A stretch of DNA of 64,000 nt, from the NCBI GenBank assembly GCA_021234155.1, contig JAJEKV010000032.1:2450783-2514782 (forward strand), read 5' to 3'. Shown here one piece after another: positions 30,073 to 42,060 of the stretch. Numbering within the stretch: the first letter of the stretch is position 1; the number at the start of each line of letters is the position of its first letter. Origin of the DNA: Isoetes taiwanensis (Eukaryota > Streptophyta > Lycopodiopsida > Isoetales > Isoetaceae). Made by a program: the position numbers and the translations under genes. The notes beneath the pieces were generated by a model. The model was not told the DNA's origin. It ran no database searches and was given only the letters and a program-made list of their open reading frames with translations.

Positions 30073-31600
30073 AGTTCAAAGCCATCTTTTGCAGATTTAT
30101 GTATGTTTTGCATGGAAGAGTCTTGCTCTGGTGGATAAATGATGCAGCTCAGAGAAGAAGCTATCATGCCAAGAAATTGCAAGTAGTAAATTACCCGTTG
30201 TTTTAAGGGAGAGGTACCTGATGTTCTGTTGTATAAAATAAGTTTTTTATCTTCCTTTTATCTGAAGCGGGCCTTGAGGTATACAAAGGTTGCTCTTTCG
30301 TTTCGTTTGTCTTCTCCCACATAATGTATGATCTCATTTGAGCCCATGTTTGTTACTACCTAATGCATGGACTGGGAGTAACACCATGTTAATGGTTCAT
30401 GTTGTATTAATAATGCCACCATAGATAGATCTGTAAAATAGCTAGCTAAAGCAACGATGAACACACTAGCAAGTCTGAACATGACATTTCTTTTGCACCT
30501 AATGCTCTACCAAAACAAGCAGCGGAGTACGAGGATCGATTGTGCAAATAAGTGAGGGCACTAGGAATAATGAGAATTTGCAACTGAATTCAATAATTAA
30601 TTTATCGTGTAATAGGTAAATGGATTGTGATTTGGAAGGTTAAACGGGATCTGGGAACGTGGAAAATATAGTGAAATCGGTGCAGTGCCTCTGGACGGTT
30701 TTGCAGATGAAACTATTCCTATTGTATATGATGATAAATTAGTTAATACCAAGCATTAGCAATGCTGCAACATGTTTAATCCAGATTGTTGGATGGCTAC
30801 CCATAAATAGAGACAACTTGCTAATTCTTCCTCCTAAAAAGCAAGGCAGCTGGCATTTTTTTTAGCCAGATTTTGACTCCTTAAATATTAAATAGCTTTA
30901 GTTCAAATGCATGTTGGTTTTTAGAAAGTAATGTCATACATTTTGACTTCAAAATTATAGTATGTAGTATTGTCAATCAATGTTCTCACATTAGTATCAG
31001 AAATGTTGTGCAAAAATACAAAGTTTTGTTGTTGATTATTTGATGGAAGAACTTAAAATGAAAAGCTCCAATGTATGTTGGATATAGCATTTAGCACCAG
31101 AAGTTTGATGGGCAATTTATTTTCTACAATTTGAGGTTATTTATAGCCTTCAAATTCTAAAGCCTGCATAACTGAAGCATTGAATGCGTTGTTTACAACT
31201 GAATCATTGAAAGCATTGTTCACACATTTGTGCTATGTTCTCATCATTATATATTGTTTGATTTAGAGCTTGTAGATGAATCCTATATTACAACAATGGG
31301 ACTTCAATACCGTTTTGATTTTCATTGTATAGCATAGATTAAGTATAAGTTCTAATTTATGCCTTCTTAAAAATGACATCTTCTATAAAGACTGTATTTT
31401 AATTTATGCTTTCCTAAAAAATGGCCCCTTCTTATCTACTTTTTCAATTGGGCTTAAATACTAAACATTAGAACAATAGTGATTTAAAATGTTTTGGATA
31501 TTATTAAGCTCAATCTATCTTATTATTTATTATTTACAGGTTTTCAACTTTCTGCCCAATAACACTCGGTAGTGTGTGATTTCACAATGTAGCCTTATCA
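30073..31600. other. AT-rich interval, no gene recognised
   Basis: No ORF of interest and no strong repeat. It could be the untranslated body of a retroposed transcript ending at the poly(A) at 31,621, but no coding remnant supports this. Confidence 0.35.
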
Positions 31601-31609
31601 TTTATATTG

Positions 31610-31616
31610 AATAAAG

Positions 31617-31657
<41 letters not shown>
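31610..31657 (+). other. AATAAA followed by a 37-A tract
   Basis: AATAAA at 31,610-31,615, then GGTTT, then 37 A residues to 31,657. It looks like the 3' end of a retroposed RNA on the plus strand. No target duplication was identified. Confidence 0.55.
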
Positions 31658-31658
<1 letters not shown>

Positions 31659-32527
31659 CCAATGCTGAAACAAAGACATGCCAAGATGTGGAAAATAAAC
31701 CAAATCGAAGTGGACAAGTTACCCATTCAACCAAACCAGCCTCTCGCATAAAAATAATAAGCACAAAATGCCACGGCGTTCAAAAATTTGTAATAGAAAA
31801 AAGGGACAGCTGAAAAATATTCAGACCCATAAAGATAGCAGAACAAGCTAAACAGATTAGCAACCTTATGCCATTAAAATTGATAAGCATTGAATAAATG
31901 TTATGTAAAAAGAAACAATATTGAACAATTACAAGCTAACTTGTCAAAGATACAAACAAGGTAATGAAGCAATCTAATGGTCTCTAGCTGCATGTGACAT
32001 TATTGTATCTTCTAGTTCTTTCTAGCCTTCCCATCCTAGTCAAACATGCTACTATAGCCTAAGCAGTAGATGGATGGAAAGTACGGCTGGACTGTCAAAC
32101 ATGCACCAGCTGAGAAATGGAAGCCATGGACTATCAAGTATGCACCAGCTGACTACAAAGAACAACTACACGCAACTTATTTGTGTTGCTCATGGTGTAA
32201 TGGATAATATAGTCAGAATAAATTTAGCACTCCTCCTATAGTAGCAAATAATGAACTCATATAACATGGTCAAAAGCCATACCTTCTCAATTTTCTCACA
32301 CGTAAAGGACGATGATCCGGCTCTTTACAGTCAATACATGACGCCTGAATGTCCAGTCCAATGTTAACCAACTAAAGCAATACTTGTATCGCATTTGGAA
32401 ATTTATGTCATCTTCTTACAGCCTTCATATGGGCATAATAAAACTGAGATTCCCTTGTCTAGATCACGTGGAAAATTGCAAAATGGACAATACATCTACC
32501 ATACAAAGACCCCTATAGTTAAAGTCT
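31658..32527. other. Unannotated interval
   Basis: AT-rich and without ORFs. A 'caaacatgc/gtatgcaccagctga' pair near 32,093-32,155 is a short direct repeat. Nothing else supported. Confidence 0.4.
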
Positions 32528-33045
32528 ACATTAGAGTTTTTTTGAGGTCAAATAAGGGCCCTTACTCGATGCCACGTCAAAAAGCTCGCGGCCAATGGGG
32601 AGCCGAGCTTGTACAGAACTTTTTTACCGAGCCTTGGTTTCGCCTTTCCAGGTGTCAAATGCACGTAGCTTCGGTAATATCCGTGCCTCTAGCTTCGGGT
32701 GTCAGATTACACACGTAGCAATTATGACCGTTAGCTCCCGCCCTCAATTCCCGCTCAGGTATTTTCTTCAACAAAGTTTGCGCGAAGATCGATTGCTCGC
32801 GCCAAGGGAACTTCGATTTGCTCGGGGAATAGCTTCGACTGCGCCTAAAGTGAGTTTCGACCACAAAAAGCTTCTGGTCAAGGTAAAATCACCGAGCCTT
32901 TCCTAGTATTTCGATTCCGCTCGCATTCTAATTTGAATTTCGGTGGACTTTAGATGGCTATAAGCTCTATCACAATCGGAAATGACTTTGAAAGCTTCGT
33001 GGTGTCGACCGGGAGCTTTGTTACACTCCAACCCCGGAATGCGAG

Positions 33046-33231
33046 GTGAATAGCGAGTCTAAAGATGCAGGAGAAGTGATGTTTTCAAGATATTGGAAGG
33101 CTTTGGTGGTCGGTTTTCGATCGGGCAAAGAGATATTTGTACAAGTGAGTCATGTATACACTCCAACAAATATGGCAAAAGAAAAAATAAGCTTCTTTAA
33201 GAACTTTCCCACGGTTAGAAGCAAATTGTAA
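33046..33231 (+). pseudogene. Possible LINE endonuclease scrap
   Basis: Reads RYWKALVVGFRSGKEIFVQV, then SHVYTPTNMAKEKISFFKNF. The 'v.hvYtP....ek..ff' pattern resembles the central strand of LINE endonucleases (NVYAP). Short and isolated, so tentative. Confidence 0.3.
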
Positions 33232-34159
33232 GTATGTACTTCTATGCAATCCATATCTAAATTAGTTCGAGTTACTTATCCGGTTCATTCCTATTCTCTC
33301 GTGTTTGTGTATATCCGATGTGTAGAACACAATCTCTTCAAGATAGTGTATTCCATTGCTTTCAACAAGATATGAGCTCCTTGTTGTTGAAGGTAGCATA
33401 CCCGGCAGCTCACGTAAAAGGGGTATATGGTTCCGAGGTATGAATACTCTCCACGAAGATCCAAGCTTATTGAGCTTCCATTGCCCCACTGTCCGAAGCT
33501 ATACCGCAGAGCCTCTGAATGCCACTTACGCCTTACTAGCACGGAGTAAGTTGTCACAGAAATGTTTACGGCATTGAAGGAGAAGGGAGGTTTCTACGGG
33601 CATGTGAAGACAAATTTAGCAATTGATTTGTTCATTGCCTTATTCAAGATGTTTACTGATTCGAAAAATCGATTGGATAGTTTTTTAGATAGTCTATTTC
33701 TTGAAGGTTGGAGTGCTCGACTTCATGATGGAGCCTGAATCCATTGAATGCAGGATAAGTCAAGACATGGTTCGGTTCAGATATTGCATCCAGATATGAA
33801 TCTATGTAATATAAATATAAGTGACGATTAATTGGAGATCTATTGTATATTGATTGGAAAGGTTTGCTTTCGATGTAACATAAAAAATTAAAGTAGCTAC
33901 GATGTAAAATATGAATATCATAAAATAAGGAAGTGTTGTTTTTAATCGACCGTAGGCACGGTCGGAAAAATTATGTATACCATAAAATATGGAAGTTGTT
34001 TGTCAGAAGCTACTGCGGTCGCGAAATTCATTAGAGGTTTGATGGAATCACTTAAGGGCCCAACCCCGATGCCGAGATGGAAACCCACTAGGGTTGAGGC
34101 ACGAGACTCTAGGTTTCTAATGAACAGGTTGTAGATTCAAATCTGTATTTCATTAACAA

Positions 34160-34720
34160 TCTCAAGAGCGTGGTTGCAAAGGCACATTTGCCATATCCAT
34201 AACCAATGGTTACATGCATTTCATCTTGTGGCTATTATGCAACACTTTATTTCTTTTTTTTAGGGCGCGTGGCTACGGTTGCCATGTCCACGACCCAATG
34301 GATACATGCATTTCGTAAACCAACCATCGTGCCCTTTTTTTCAGATTTTTTTTTAGGGCGTGGTTACAAGGTCTTGAATTTGCCATGTCCACAACCGACG
34401 GATACATGCATTTCAAGATCAGAACCACGTCTTTTTTTTTTTTTTTTTTTTAGGGGCGGGTTACAAAGGCGAATTTGCCATGTCCACAAACCGACGGATA
34501 CATGCATTTCAGATCAGAACCATCGCCAAAAAAAAAAAAAAAATTTTTTTTAGGCATGTATTAGGTGAATTTGCCATATCCACGCCCCGACGGATACATG
34601 CATTTCAAGATTCAGAACACGCCTAAAAAAAAAAAAAACTTTTTTTTTTCAGCATGGCATACAAAGGCGAATTTGCCATGTCCATATCCTGACCTGACGG
34701 ATACATGCATTTTCAAGATC
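34160..34720 (+). repeat. ~95-105-bp minisatellite, six copies
   Basis: The core 'gaatttgccatgtccac' plus 'gacggatacatgcatttca' recurs at about 34,168, 34,265, 34,355, 34,450, 34,550 and 34,655. Copies are separated by T runs, or by an A run followed by a T run, of 8-25 bases. ORFs here are repeat products. Confidence 0.85.
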
Positions 34721-34864
34721 AGAACCACTATGCCCACTCTTTCATAGTCAATTTGACAATAACTAACGAGAGACTACTTTTGAACTCACAAAGCACTACT
34801 CAAAATTTAATGAAACAAAAAGAGTTGTCATTGCCTAAATATCAATGTTCTGGCAGCTATAAAA

Positions 34865-35015
34865 TAAGAAAGTGTTGTTTTTGCACTGTAGCCACGGTGC
34901 ATAAATGTGTATAACATAAAATATGGAAGTGTTATTTTCGCACCGTGGCTACGGTGCGAAATTGTGTATAACATAAAATATGGAAATGTTATTTTCGCAC
35001 CGTAGCTACGGTGTT
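34865..35015. repeat. ~60-bp repeat with a hairpin in each copy
   Basis: Three units of 'tggaagtgttattttcgcaccgtggctacggtgcgaaattgtgtataacataaaata' type. Each has a CACCGTNGCTACGGTG-like palindrome: at 34,937-34,960 TTCGCACCGT/ACGGTGCGAA are exact, and 34,998-35,013 is a perfect 16-bp palindrome. Weaker relatives lie at 33,930-34,020. Confidence 0.75.
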
Positions 35016-35589
35016 AGTCACTCTTGCATATCAAGCTGCTACTAAGGCACTCACCTTCAAACTATCACAAATCAAGGTGTTGCTCAACGAGAATGGTAAA
35101 GAGTAAATCAGATAAGGCATGGGAGTTGTTTAGCACATGGTATGATAATATAGTAGAGAAAGAATGGAATTTTCGTCAGGAGCTAGTTGATGCAACTACT
35201 GTATACAATAATTTTTGCCTGACAGTAGACGTTATGGTAGAGTGTAACAGGTTGCATATGGGGGCATTATTCATAGCTTCATGGCTAGAGTTGGACCTGA
35301 CCTGAAACCATGTTATGTGACTGATTTGCCTTTACTGAGCATGCAAGCTTTAATTAAGATATTTTCAAGGCTGATCAAGACCTAATTAGGAGGTTTTGAG
35401 GAGACTACTGCAACTAACTGCAGGAAAAAAGCAAAGAAAGTTTTTATAGCGTAGATATTATGTTCAACACATACATGATTTACAATAAGTCAAACCAAGA
35501 TGCCGGTTCTTCAAGTGTGGAGGTCGCTCAGATAGAATGTCCTGCCTCACCAGTAGAGGAGCAAATAGATCCTGCATAAAAGAAGCTCC

Positions 35590-35990
35590 TACTGGAAAAC
35601 GAGGAGAATGAGGAGGTATTGGAAGAGGAGGTCTCTGAGAAGTTGGCCTTTAGCCCAGAGGTCTATATTCATAGCTCCAAAAGCTCGCAATGCATCTTTA
35701 TCTATTGGTTGCTTCCAAGTGAACTTATTCCCCGCAAGGCGTGCATCCTTTGGCAATTGCACTCTAAATTGACCCTCGGAATTAGTTTGATCCTGAAACA
35801 GAAGTATTAGAACCAAGAACACTCAAAGGAATGCAATGACAACTTGGAAACCAAATACCTTTGCCATTGACGTTGCAAAAGACCGAGAACCGGAGCGGAG
35901 CTTAGAATTAGGAAGATTCTTGCCAACAAATAGAGCGAAATTTGCTGGCAAGAATCCGCCATAATTCGAATTCAAACAATGCTTGGGCGC
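35590..35990 (-). pseudogene. Captured two-exon segment (family unknown)
   Basis: First exon (about 35,980 to 35,861) reads FLPANFALFVGKNLPNSKLR, then SGSRSFATSMAK and donor gtattt. After an ~60-base intron and acceptor tttcag, the second exon reads DQTNSEGQFRVQLPKDARLA, then FTWKQPIDKDALRAFGAMNI and DLWAKGQLLRDLL. The junction is in phase. The first part resembles an organelle transit peptide (Ser/Arg-rich, RSFATS). I do not recognise the protein. Lying inside a TIR element, it is probably a transduplicated host fragment. Confidence 0.4.
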
Positions 35991-36329
35991 GATGGCAAGG
36001 TCATCATTATACCGATGGCGATGGTAAGCTCGATGGGCTGAAGCTCGATGGTCAAGCTCGATGGTGGGAAAAGGAAAATCTTAGATGTAATCATTAAATT
36101 TTGTGGTCGTTAGGAAATAATGATTGCAAAGTTAGGTACGAGGTTAGGTTCGGAGGTTAGGTAGTTAGGTTAGGGGAGAGTGAAAGTTAGGTATGGAGAG
36201 GGGAAGCTAGGTTCGGGATCCTACGTGGCGGCCCCTTTAATATATTCTTAGGAGGCCCTTATTTGACCTCAAAAAAACTCTAATGTTAATATCATTAATG
36301 CCATTCAATCTAACTACTTACCAACCCTC

Positions 36330-36940
36330 TGAACCTTGCTCTTGCAATAACATTCTCAGCTTGACATTTTTCATATTTTAATATTACATCTGCTGGAAGA
36401 GCCCTAACCATCTGAGGCATTATACCGTTGCTATAAATATTAGAAATACAAGTGAGACTCCAAAATAAAACCAACTATTAATACCTCTGACCAAGGTATG
36501 TACTCGCCACAACCATCTGTGTCCATACATGGGAAACATCCATGTGTTTGAGAGGCCCCAAATTTGGATTCTTCAACACGTCAGCATAGACATGTAAAGC
36601 AAAACAAATGTCCATTTGCACACTATAAGAACACAACAACAAGGCCTTTTTATCAACCTTCCTAGCGTATCTTGAAAATGATAGTTCCATTGGACATATC
36701 TGTACCATCTCTTCAAAGTGGCATTCTAAAAAACAACAACCACACTCAATCTCTTAAGATATTGGTCGCAACACTACTTCCTAACATTCCCTCTCCTTCA
36801 CGGTCCACACTCCATAGAATAAAGGACAAGCCTGAATAGGATGGTCTTTTGACACAATTCTTGGATACTTGTTGAAATGTAGACCACCTTTAGGTACCCA
36901 GCTTGCATTTGTTGCATTTGTTACAGAGGTGCTAGCTTTA
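36330..36940 (-). other. Unassigned exon-like segments
   Basis: Three open pieces on the minus strand: about 36,900-36,790 (ASWVPKGGLHFNKYPRIVSK, stop near the end); 36,478-36,708 (SRYARKVDKKALLLCSYSVQ, VLKNPNLGPLKHMDVSHVWT); and 36,328-36,430, with acceptor tttatag and donor GGTTG|gtaagt, reading IMPQMVRALPADVILKYEKC. They may be one decayed gene or element ORF. Family not recognised. They lie just outside the TIR element. Confidence 0.35.
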
Positions 36941-37191
36941 TCTCTGTTAAAAACTTAACTCATTGAGTATTAAATACTTAAGATGTGACAGTCAAAAACT
37001 CTTATACTACGTCTTATTGTTAACAAAAAAAAAAGTATTTACTTGCAGAAAAAATTTGGCTTGATTCCTTTGCAAAAGCGAGTCTATAATGATAATAAAG
37101 AGACTGATATTCAGGGCTCTGCCTTTTCTTATTGCAGAAGAGAGCTAGCTTTATACATCTCAATGTGATCCCGAGGAATTCATTTGAACTT

Positions 37192-38806
<1,615 letters not shown>

Positions 38807-39049
38807 AGACGAATCCTTGAAATAAACCCCTTGAAACCCCTAAAATCCGAAGCAAACAAATTCCCAAACACACCTCTTTGCTGGCTGAAACAAATGATAT
38901 TTTTGAGTTTCATTGCAACCAAGTGCTCGGATTTTTCTCAACCCAAATAGCCCTATGATTGCTTCAGAGACTTGCCATTTTCTATTTGTTTGGCATTCAG
39001 TGCCTCGCCAGCTACTTGGTCGGAACATCCGCGATCTAGAACGCACGAG

Positions 39050-39205
39050 ACCGCCAGTTTACAGGGAACAATGAGTTTAGAGCAGTCACAAGCATATCCT
39101 AAGTATATTCCAGCATATACCTAGGATATGCCACAAATCCACATAAGCGAGGGTTTGCCCCCCTAGGGGCAACCCAAAAAGAAAAAGAAAAAGAAAAAGT
39201 TTGAC
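39050..39205 (+). repeat. SINE-like retroposon, copy 1
   Basis: Runs from CGCCAGTTTACAG through repeated 'gcatatacctaggatatgcc' words to GGGTTTGCCCCCCTAGGGGC-AACCC, then an (AAAAAG)4 tail at 39,176-39,199. It matches the inverted copy at 44,215-44,400 over about 125 bases. Size, A-rich tail and dispersed copies suit a SINE. No tRNA-like A/B boxes were identified. Confidence 0.6.
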
Positions 39206-39613
39206 TTGCTAATGCAAAATCCGTCAAATATCTAAGATAGTGAAGAACCGACTAAGATAGTAAAATATTGATGCCACCACAGTTTCATGTACGGTTCTAA
39301 ATGTAGCAGATGCCACAACATTAATAGCTGTAAATCCTTAAGATTGATTTGTTGTCCTTAAGAATAATTTGTTGTCCTTAAGAAGGTAATCTGTATGGGC
39401 GATGCTTCCTCTCCAAACTCGCTTATACCATGGCCATGGGTCCATTGTGCCTAAAAGCCTGCTGGAAGGACAAATGAGCTTATTGGCTCTCTAGATGGAA
39501 TGTGCAAGAGCACAGGTATACATGTACAAACCAAAGAGAATCACAATCACTTGAGGCAGCACCTCGATGCCTACTTCCTTAGCAAGCTTTGGGATGCTGG
39601 AGCTTTGGAACTG

Positions 39614-40441
39614 CTAAAAATAGCATACTACAAAATCCAAATTAACCCCATGCTTAGACGAGGTCCACAACACTACATGCGCACACATTTGCCTATGAAG
39701 AAGTGCAAACTGATAGCATCCATTCATACAGATGCTTACTACCTCAGAACTGTCCGTGCCGACGTGAAAATGGCTGACAAGGTGTACATCCTGCGCAGCC
39801 ACTATGACATAATCCACGACACTAGTTCCGCCGCCGTGATTGTCATGTCTGCAAGTGTACCTGTGGTAAGAGGGCCATTGTGGTAGGCCATTGCATATGA
39901 GCAGGTCAAAGATACCGCACAGGAGTAATTGTCTGCCGACGCAGGTGACCTGACTGTCATCTGAGTGCTGTGTGCAAGCTGCCTCTACGGGACGCAACTG
40001 CAGCACGTCATCCAAGAGGGGGTCCAGCCGCATGGCCTGTTCTACCCCTGTCCGCGCATTGAAGTCTCCAAGGAGCATGACTCTGTCCATCCGCTTGTGC
40101 TGCTGTATGTCATCATATAGATCGACATATGGGTCCATCCTGTCCACCCCCGGGTGACTGTGATAGAAGGGACTCTCTGCATGGGGAAAGTAGCAAGCAA
40201 CTAGAAAGAGAGGATCTCCGCCAGGGTGGTGCACTCGGACCCACAAGTAGCGGTTATGTTCGGCTCGGTCTTCCGAGTTGAAAACCAAATGTGCCAAGGC
40301 TACCCGGTAGTAGCAGGCAACCCCACCGTGCCCTCGTCTCCCTGTAGAACCATTGAACACTGAAAAATGCTGGTACCCTGGCAGATCGGATAGCCTATGG
40401 CCTGGGTGTTCCCATTTCTCCATGAGGAAGATGAGGTCCAT
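39614..40441 (-). CDS. LINE A endonuclease
   Basis: Open for 275 codons. Domain order: MDLIFLMEKWEHPGHRL (catalytic Glu), GGVACYYRVALAHL, FLVACYFPHAE, then DRVMLLGDFNARTG (GDFN intact) and GTSVVDYVIV. The distal SDH-like block is replaced by unrelated sequence after about residue 235, so the domain is probably cut. A frameshift just upstream (about 40,445-40,510) separates it from the normal start (LRIVSWNC in LINE B). It would nick target DNA for reverse transcription. Confidence 0.8.
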   Translation of the reverse strand: MDLIFLMEKWEHPGHRLSDLPGYQHFSVFNGSTGRRGHGGVACYYRVALAHLVFNSEDRAEHNRYLWVRVHHPGGDPLFLVACYFPHAESPFYHSHPGVDRMDPYVDLYDDIQQHKRMDRVMLLGDFNARTGVEQAMRLDPLLDDVLQLRPVEAACTQHSDDSQVTCVGRQLLLCGIFDLLICNGLPQWPSYHRYTCRHDNHGGGTSVVDYVIVAAQDVHLVSHFHVGTDSSEVVSICMNGCYQFALLHRQMCAHVVLWTSSKHGVNLDFVVCYF

Positions 40442-40499
40442 GTCCCAGCTTCATCGGAATTGAGGCCATCGCCTTTTCGCCACCTGAAACCCCCCGACA

Positions 40500-41628
40500 G
40501 CCTGCACCACCACCCGGAGGCACAATTCCTACCAAGTGGTCGGAGATGCTTGTGTAGTATGTGTCATTTAATGGACCAGCAAATGGAGCGTGCATCGAAG
40601 GGGGGCAGAATTCGACAAGCGTAAGCGAGGGCAGGGGGCGATTTGGCTGAGCGGGAGCAGACCGAGTTGTAGGGGCAGATTGCGGAGGATCAAGAGCGGA
40701 GGCAGCAGGGGTAGCATTTGGTCGAAGCAAAAGTACAGCAAAGATTTGGTCGACGGCGGGCATCCCCGACCGCTTAACTCCCCACCAAGGTGCCTCCTAT
40801 TGCATTGGAGTAAGATCCCGCCACATATAGAGATGTGTCCTTCAAGAATTTGCCCCGCCGCTAAAGATGGCTCTCGAACTTGTGCATCCAAGAACCGCGG
40901 AACACCACCTACTTCCCTGTGACTCGGCTGGACCCCACACCGGGCTGGTCGCAGAATTCCCCAATGTGTCCCGACCGTGAAACGCCGCGCCCAAGGATCT
41001 CGTGGTGTGTATCTTAGGGTGAGATTCTCTCAAAATTTTTCCGGCAGCCCCGAACTACAAGGTTGTGGGTTCGCTGGCTATGCGCCACGGGAGCTCACCG
41101 CCCGCTGAGGACACCGCCCACTCGCCCGGTGGCGCACGCATGATGATGGTGCGGCAGGCGGGCCGCCGGGTCGCTTGTGATTCGTGTTGACTAGGTGACC
41201 CCGATTGACGCCTTGCAGTTGTTGGGCTTGGCGGATCGGTGTGTCATGTGCCGCTGCTTCGTTTTCCTGAAGTCCGAGCTCGCCTCTTGCAAGGCTTGGT
41301 CCTGCCTTGCCATCTCCCGCGGCAGCGTCCGCCATTGTTCATGCGCCGCGCTCGAGGCCCCTTGCCTTTGCCGGGCAACGCATGGATCGGAGCTCCCCGC
41401 ATTTTTCGGTCCCCGCGCCAAATCCTTCTCCCGGCGGGGCCGGTCTTTGCCTTGTTAACTTCCAAGACGACCGCAACCTCTGCCTTGCGCCGGGTAGCCT
41501 CCTCAACTTCCAACTAAAGTGTGGCTCAGGCGCCGTACATGGCATTGGCCTCATCGACCTCGTGCGCGAGTCAGACGTGATTGCAAGTGTCTCGCTGGCG
41601 CGTCGCCCATGTCCCCGCCTTCAGTCAG
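40500..41628 (-). pseudogene. LINE A ORF1 remainder, frameshifted
   Basis: Continues ORF1 in changing frames. A basic Arg-rich stretch (GRCRGRWQGRTKPCKRRART, minus strand, about 41,244-41,513) and Pro-rich tail pieces are visible. No uninterrupted frame. GC-rich throughout. Confidence 0.5.
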
Positions 41629-41973
41629 TCAGGTGGTATCCATGCGAGCCCCGCATATCCGCGAAGCACGCGCCGGGTCTTGCTGTCTCTCAGAGTGCAC
41701 CAAGCGGATGCTATCATCCACCCGGTGTGCTTGGGTCTCCAACTCAGTGATCTGTTGTTTTGCTATCACCAACTGTCTGCGCAACACGTGGGATGTTGCA
41801 GACTCCATCTCCGTCTCCAGGCCCGCAATGCGGGCACTATTGGCCTCAACCCCAGCTTGGATGGCGGCCCAAGGTTCTGCCAATGGAGGGGGCCCTGTGG
41901 GGCCTGAGCAGCCAACTTCCGTCTGCCGAGCCGGCCTGGCTGTGTGGGCCTTGGCCCGGGCCTCCTTCTTCAT
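41629..41973 (-). pseudogene. LINE A ORF1 N-terminal coiled coil
   Basis: Likely start MKKEARAKAHTARPARQ at 41,971, then WAAIQAGVEANSARIAGLET, SHVLRRQLVIAKQQITELE and SIRLVHSERQQDPA: heptad-like, a coiled coil as in LINE ORF1 chaperones. LINE B has the same pattern (KLLKRRLAIEKQRVSSIET, LVYSEKVEGAEQ). The frame continues upstream to 42,060 without similarity. Plus-strand ORFs over 41.2-42.0 kb are antisense shadows. Confidence 0.65.
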
Positions 41974-42060
41974 GGAGGATGTGGGGAAAGTAACATAAAT
42001 AGAATTGTACTTAATGTTGTAGAATGAAATGTTGGATCTACTCAATGACAAATTTATCAC

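Larger units (their letters stand above)
32528..36286. mobile_element. TIR element, 3.76 kb, with captured sequence
   Basis: Perfect 33-bp inverted ends at 32,528-32,560 and 36,254-36,286, beginning ACATTAGAGTTTTTTTGAGG. If the element proper begins GAGTTTT, the flanks supply TA on both sides, as in Tc1/mariner-like insertions. Other target lengths cannot be excluded. No transposase found. Inside: a possible LINE endonuclease scrap (33,046-33,231), minisatellites (34,160-35,015) and a minus-strand two-exon segment (35,590-35,990). Confidence 0.75.
39520..42000 (-). mobile_element. LINE A, GC-rich, 3'-truncated
   Basis: 5' to 3' on the minus strand: ORF1 coiled coil from 41,970, further ORF1 frames to about 40,500, endonuclease 40,470-39,614, then loss of similarity near 39,520. 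RT absent. Markedly GC-rich compared with the surrounding AT-rich DNA. Same family as LINE B (50.8-54.0 kb) and LINE C (62.6-64.0 kb). Confidence 0.85.

Noticed and set aside
31607-31813. ORF beginning with poly-Lys
   Set aside because: The Lys run is the 37-A tract; no conserved domain follows.
41195-41998. Plus-strand ORFs of 87-159 codons
   Set aside because: Antisense to LINE A ORF1 in GC-rich DNA; composition shadows.
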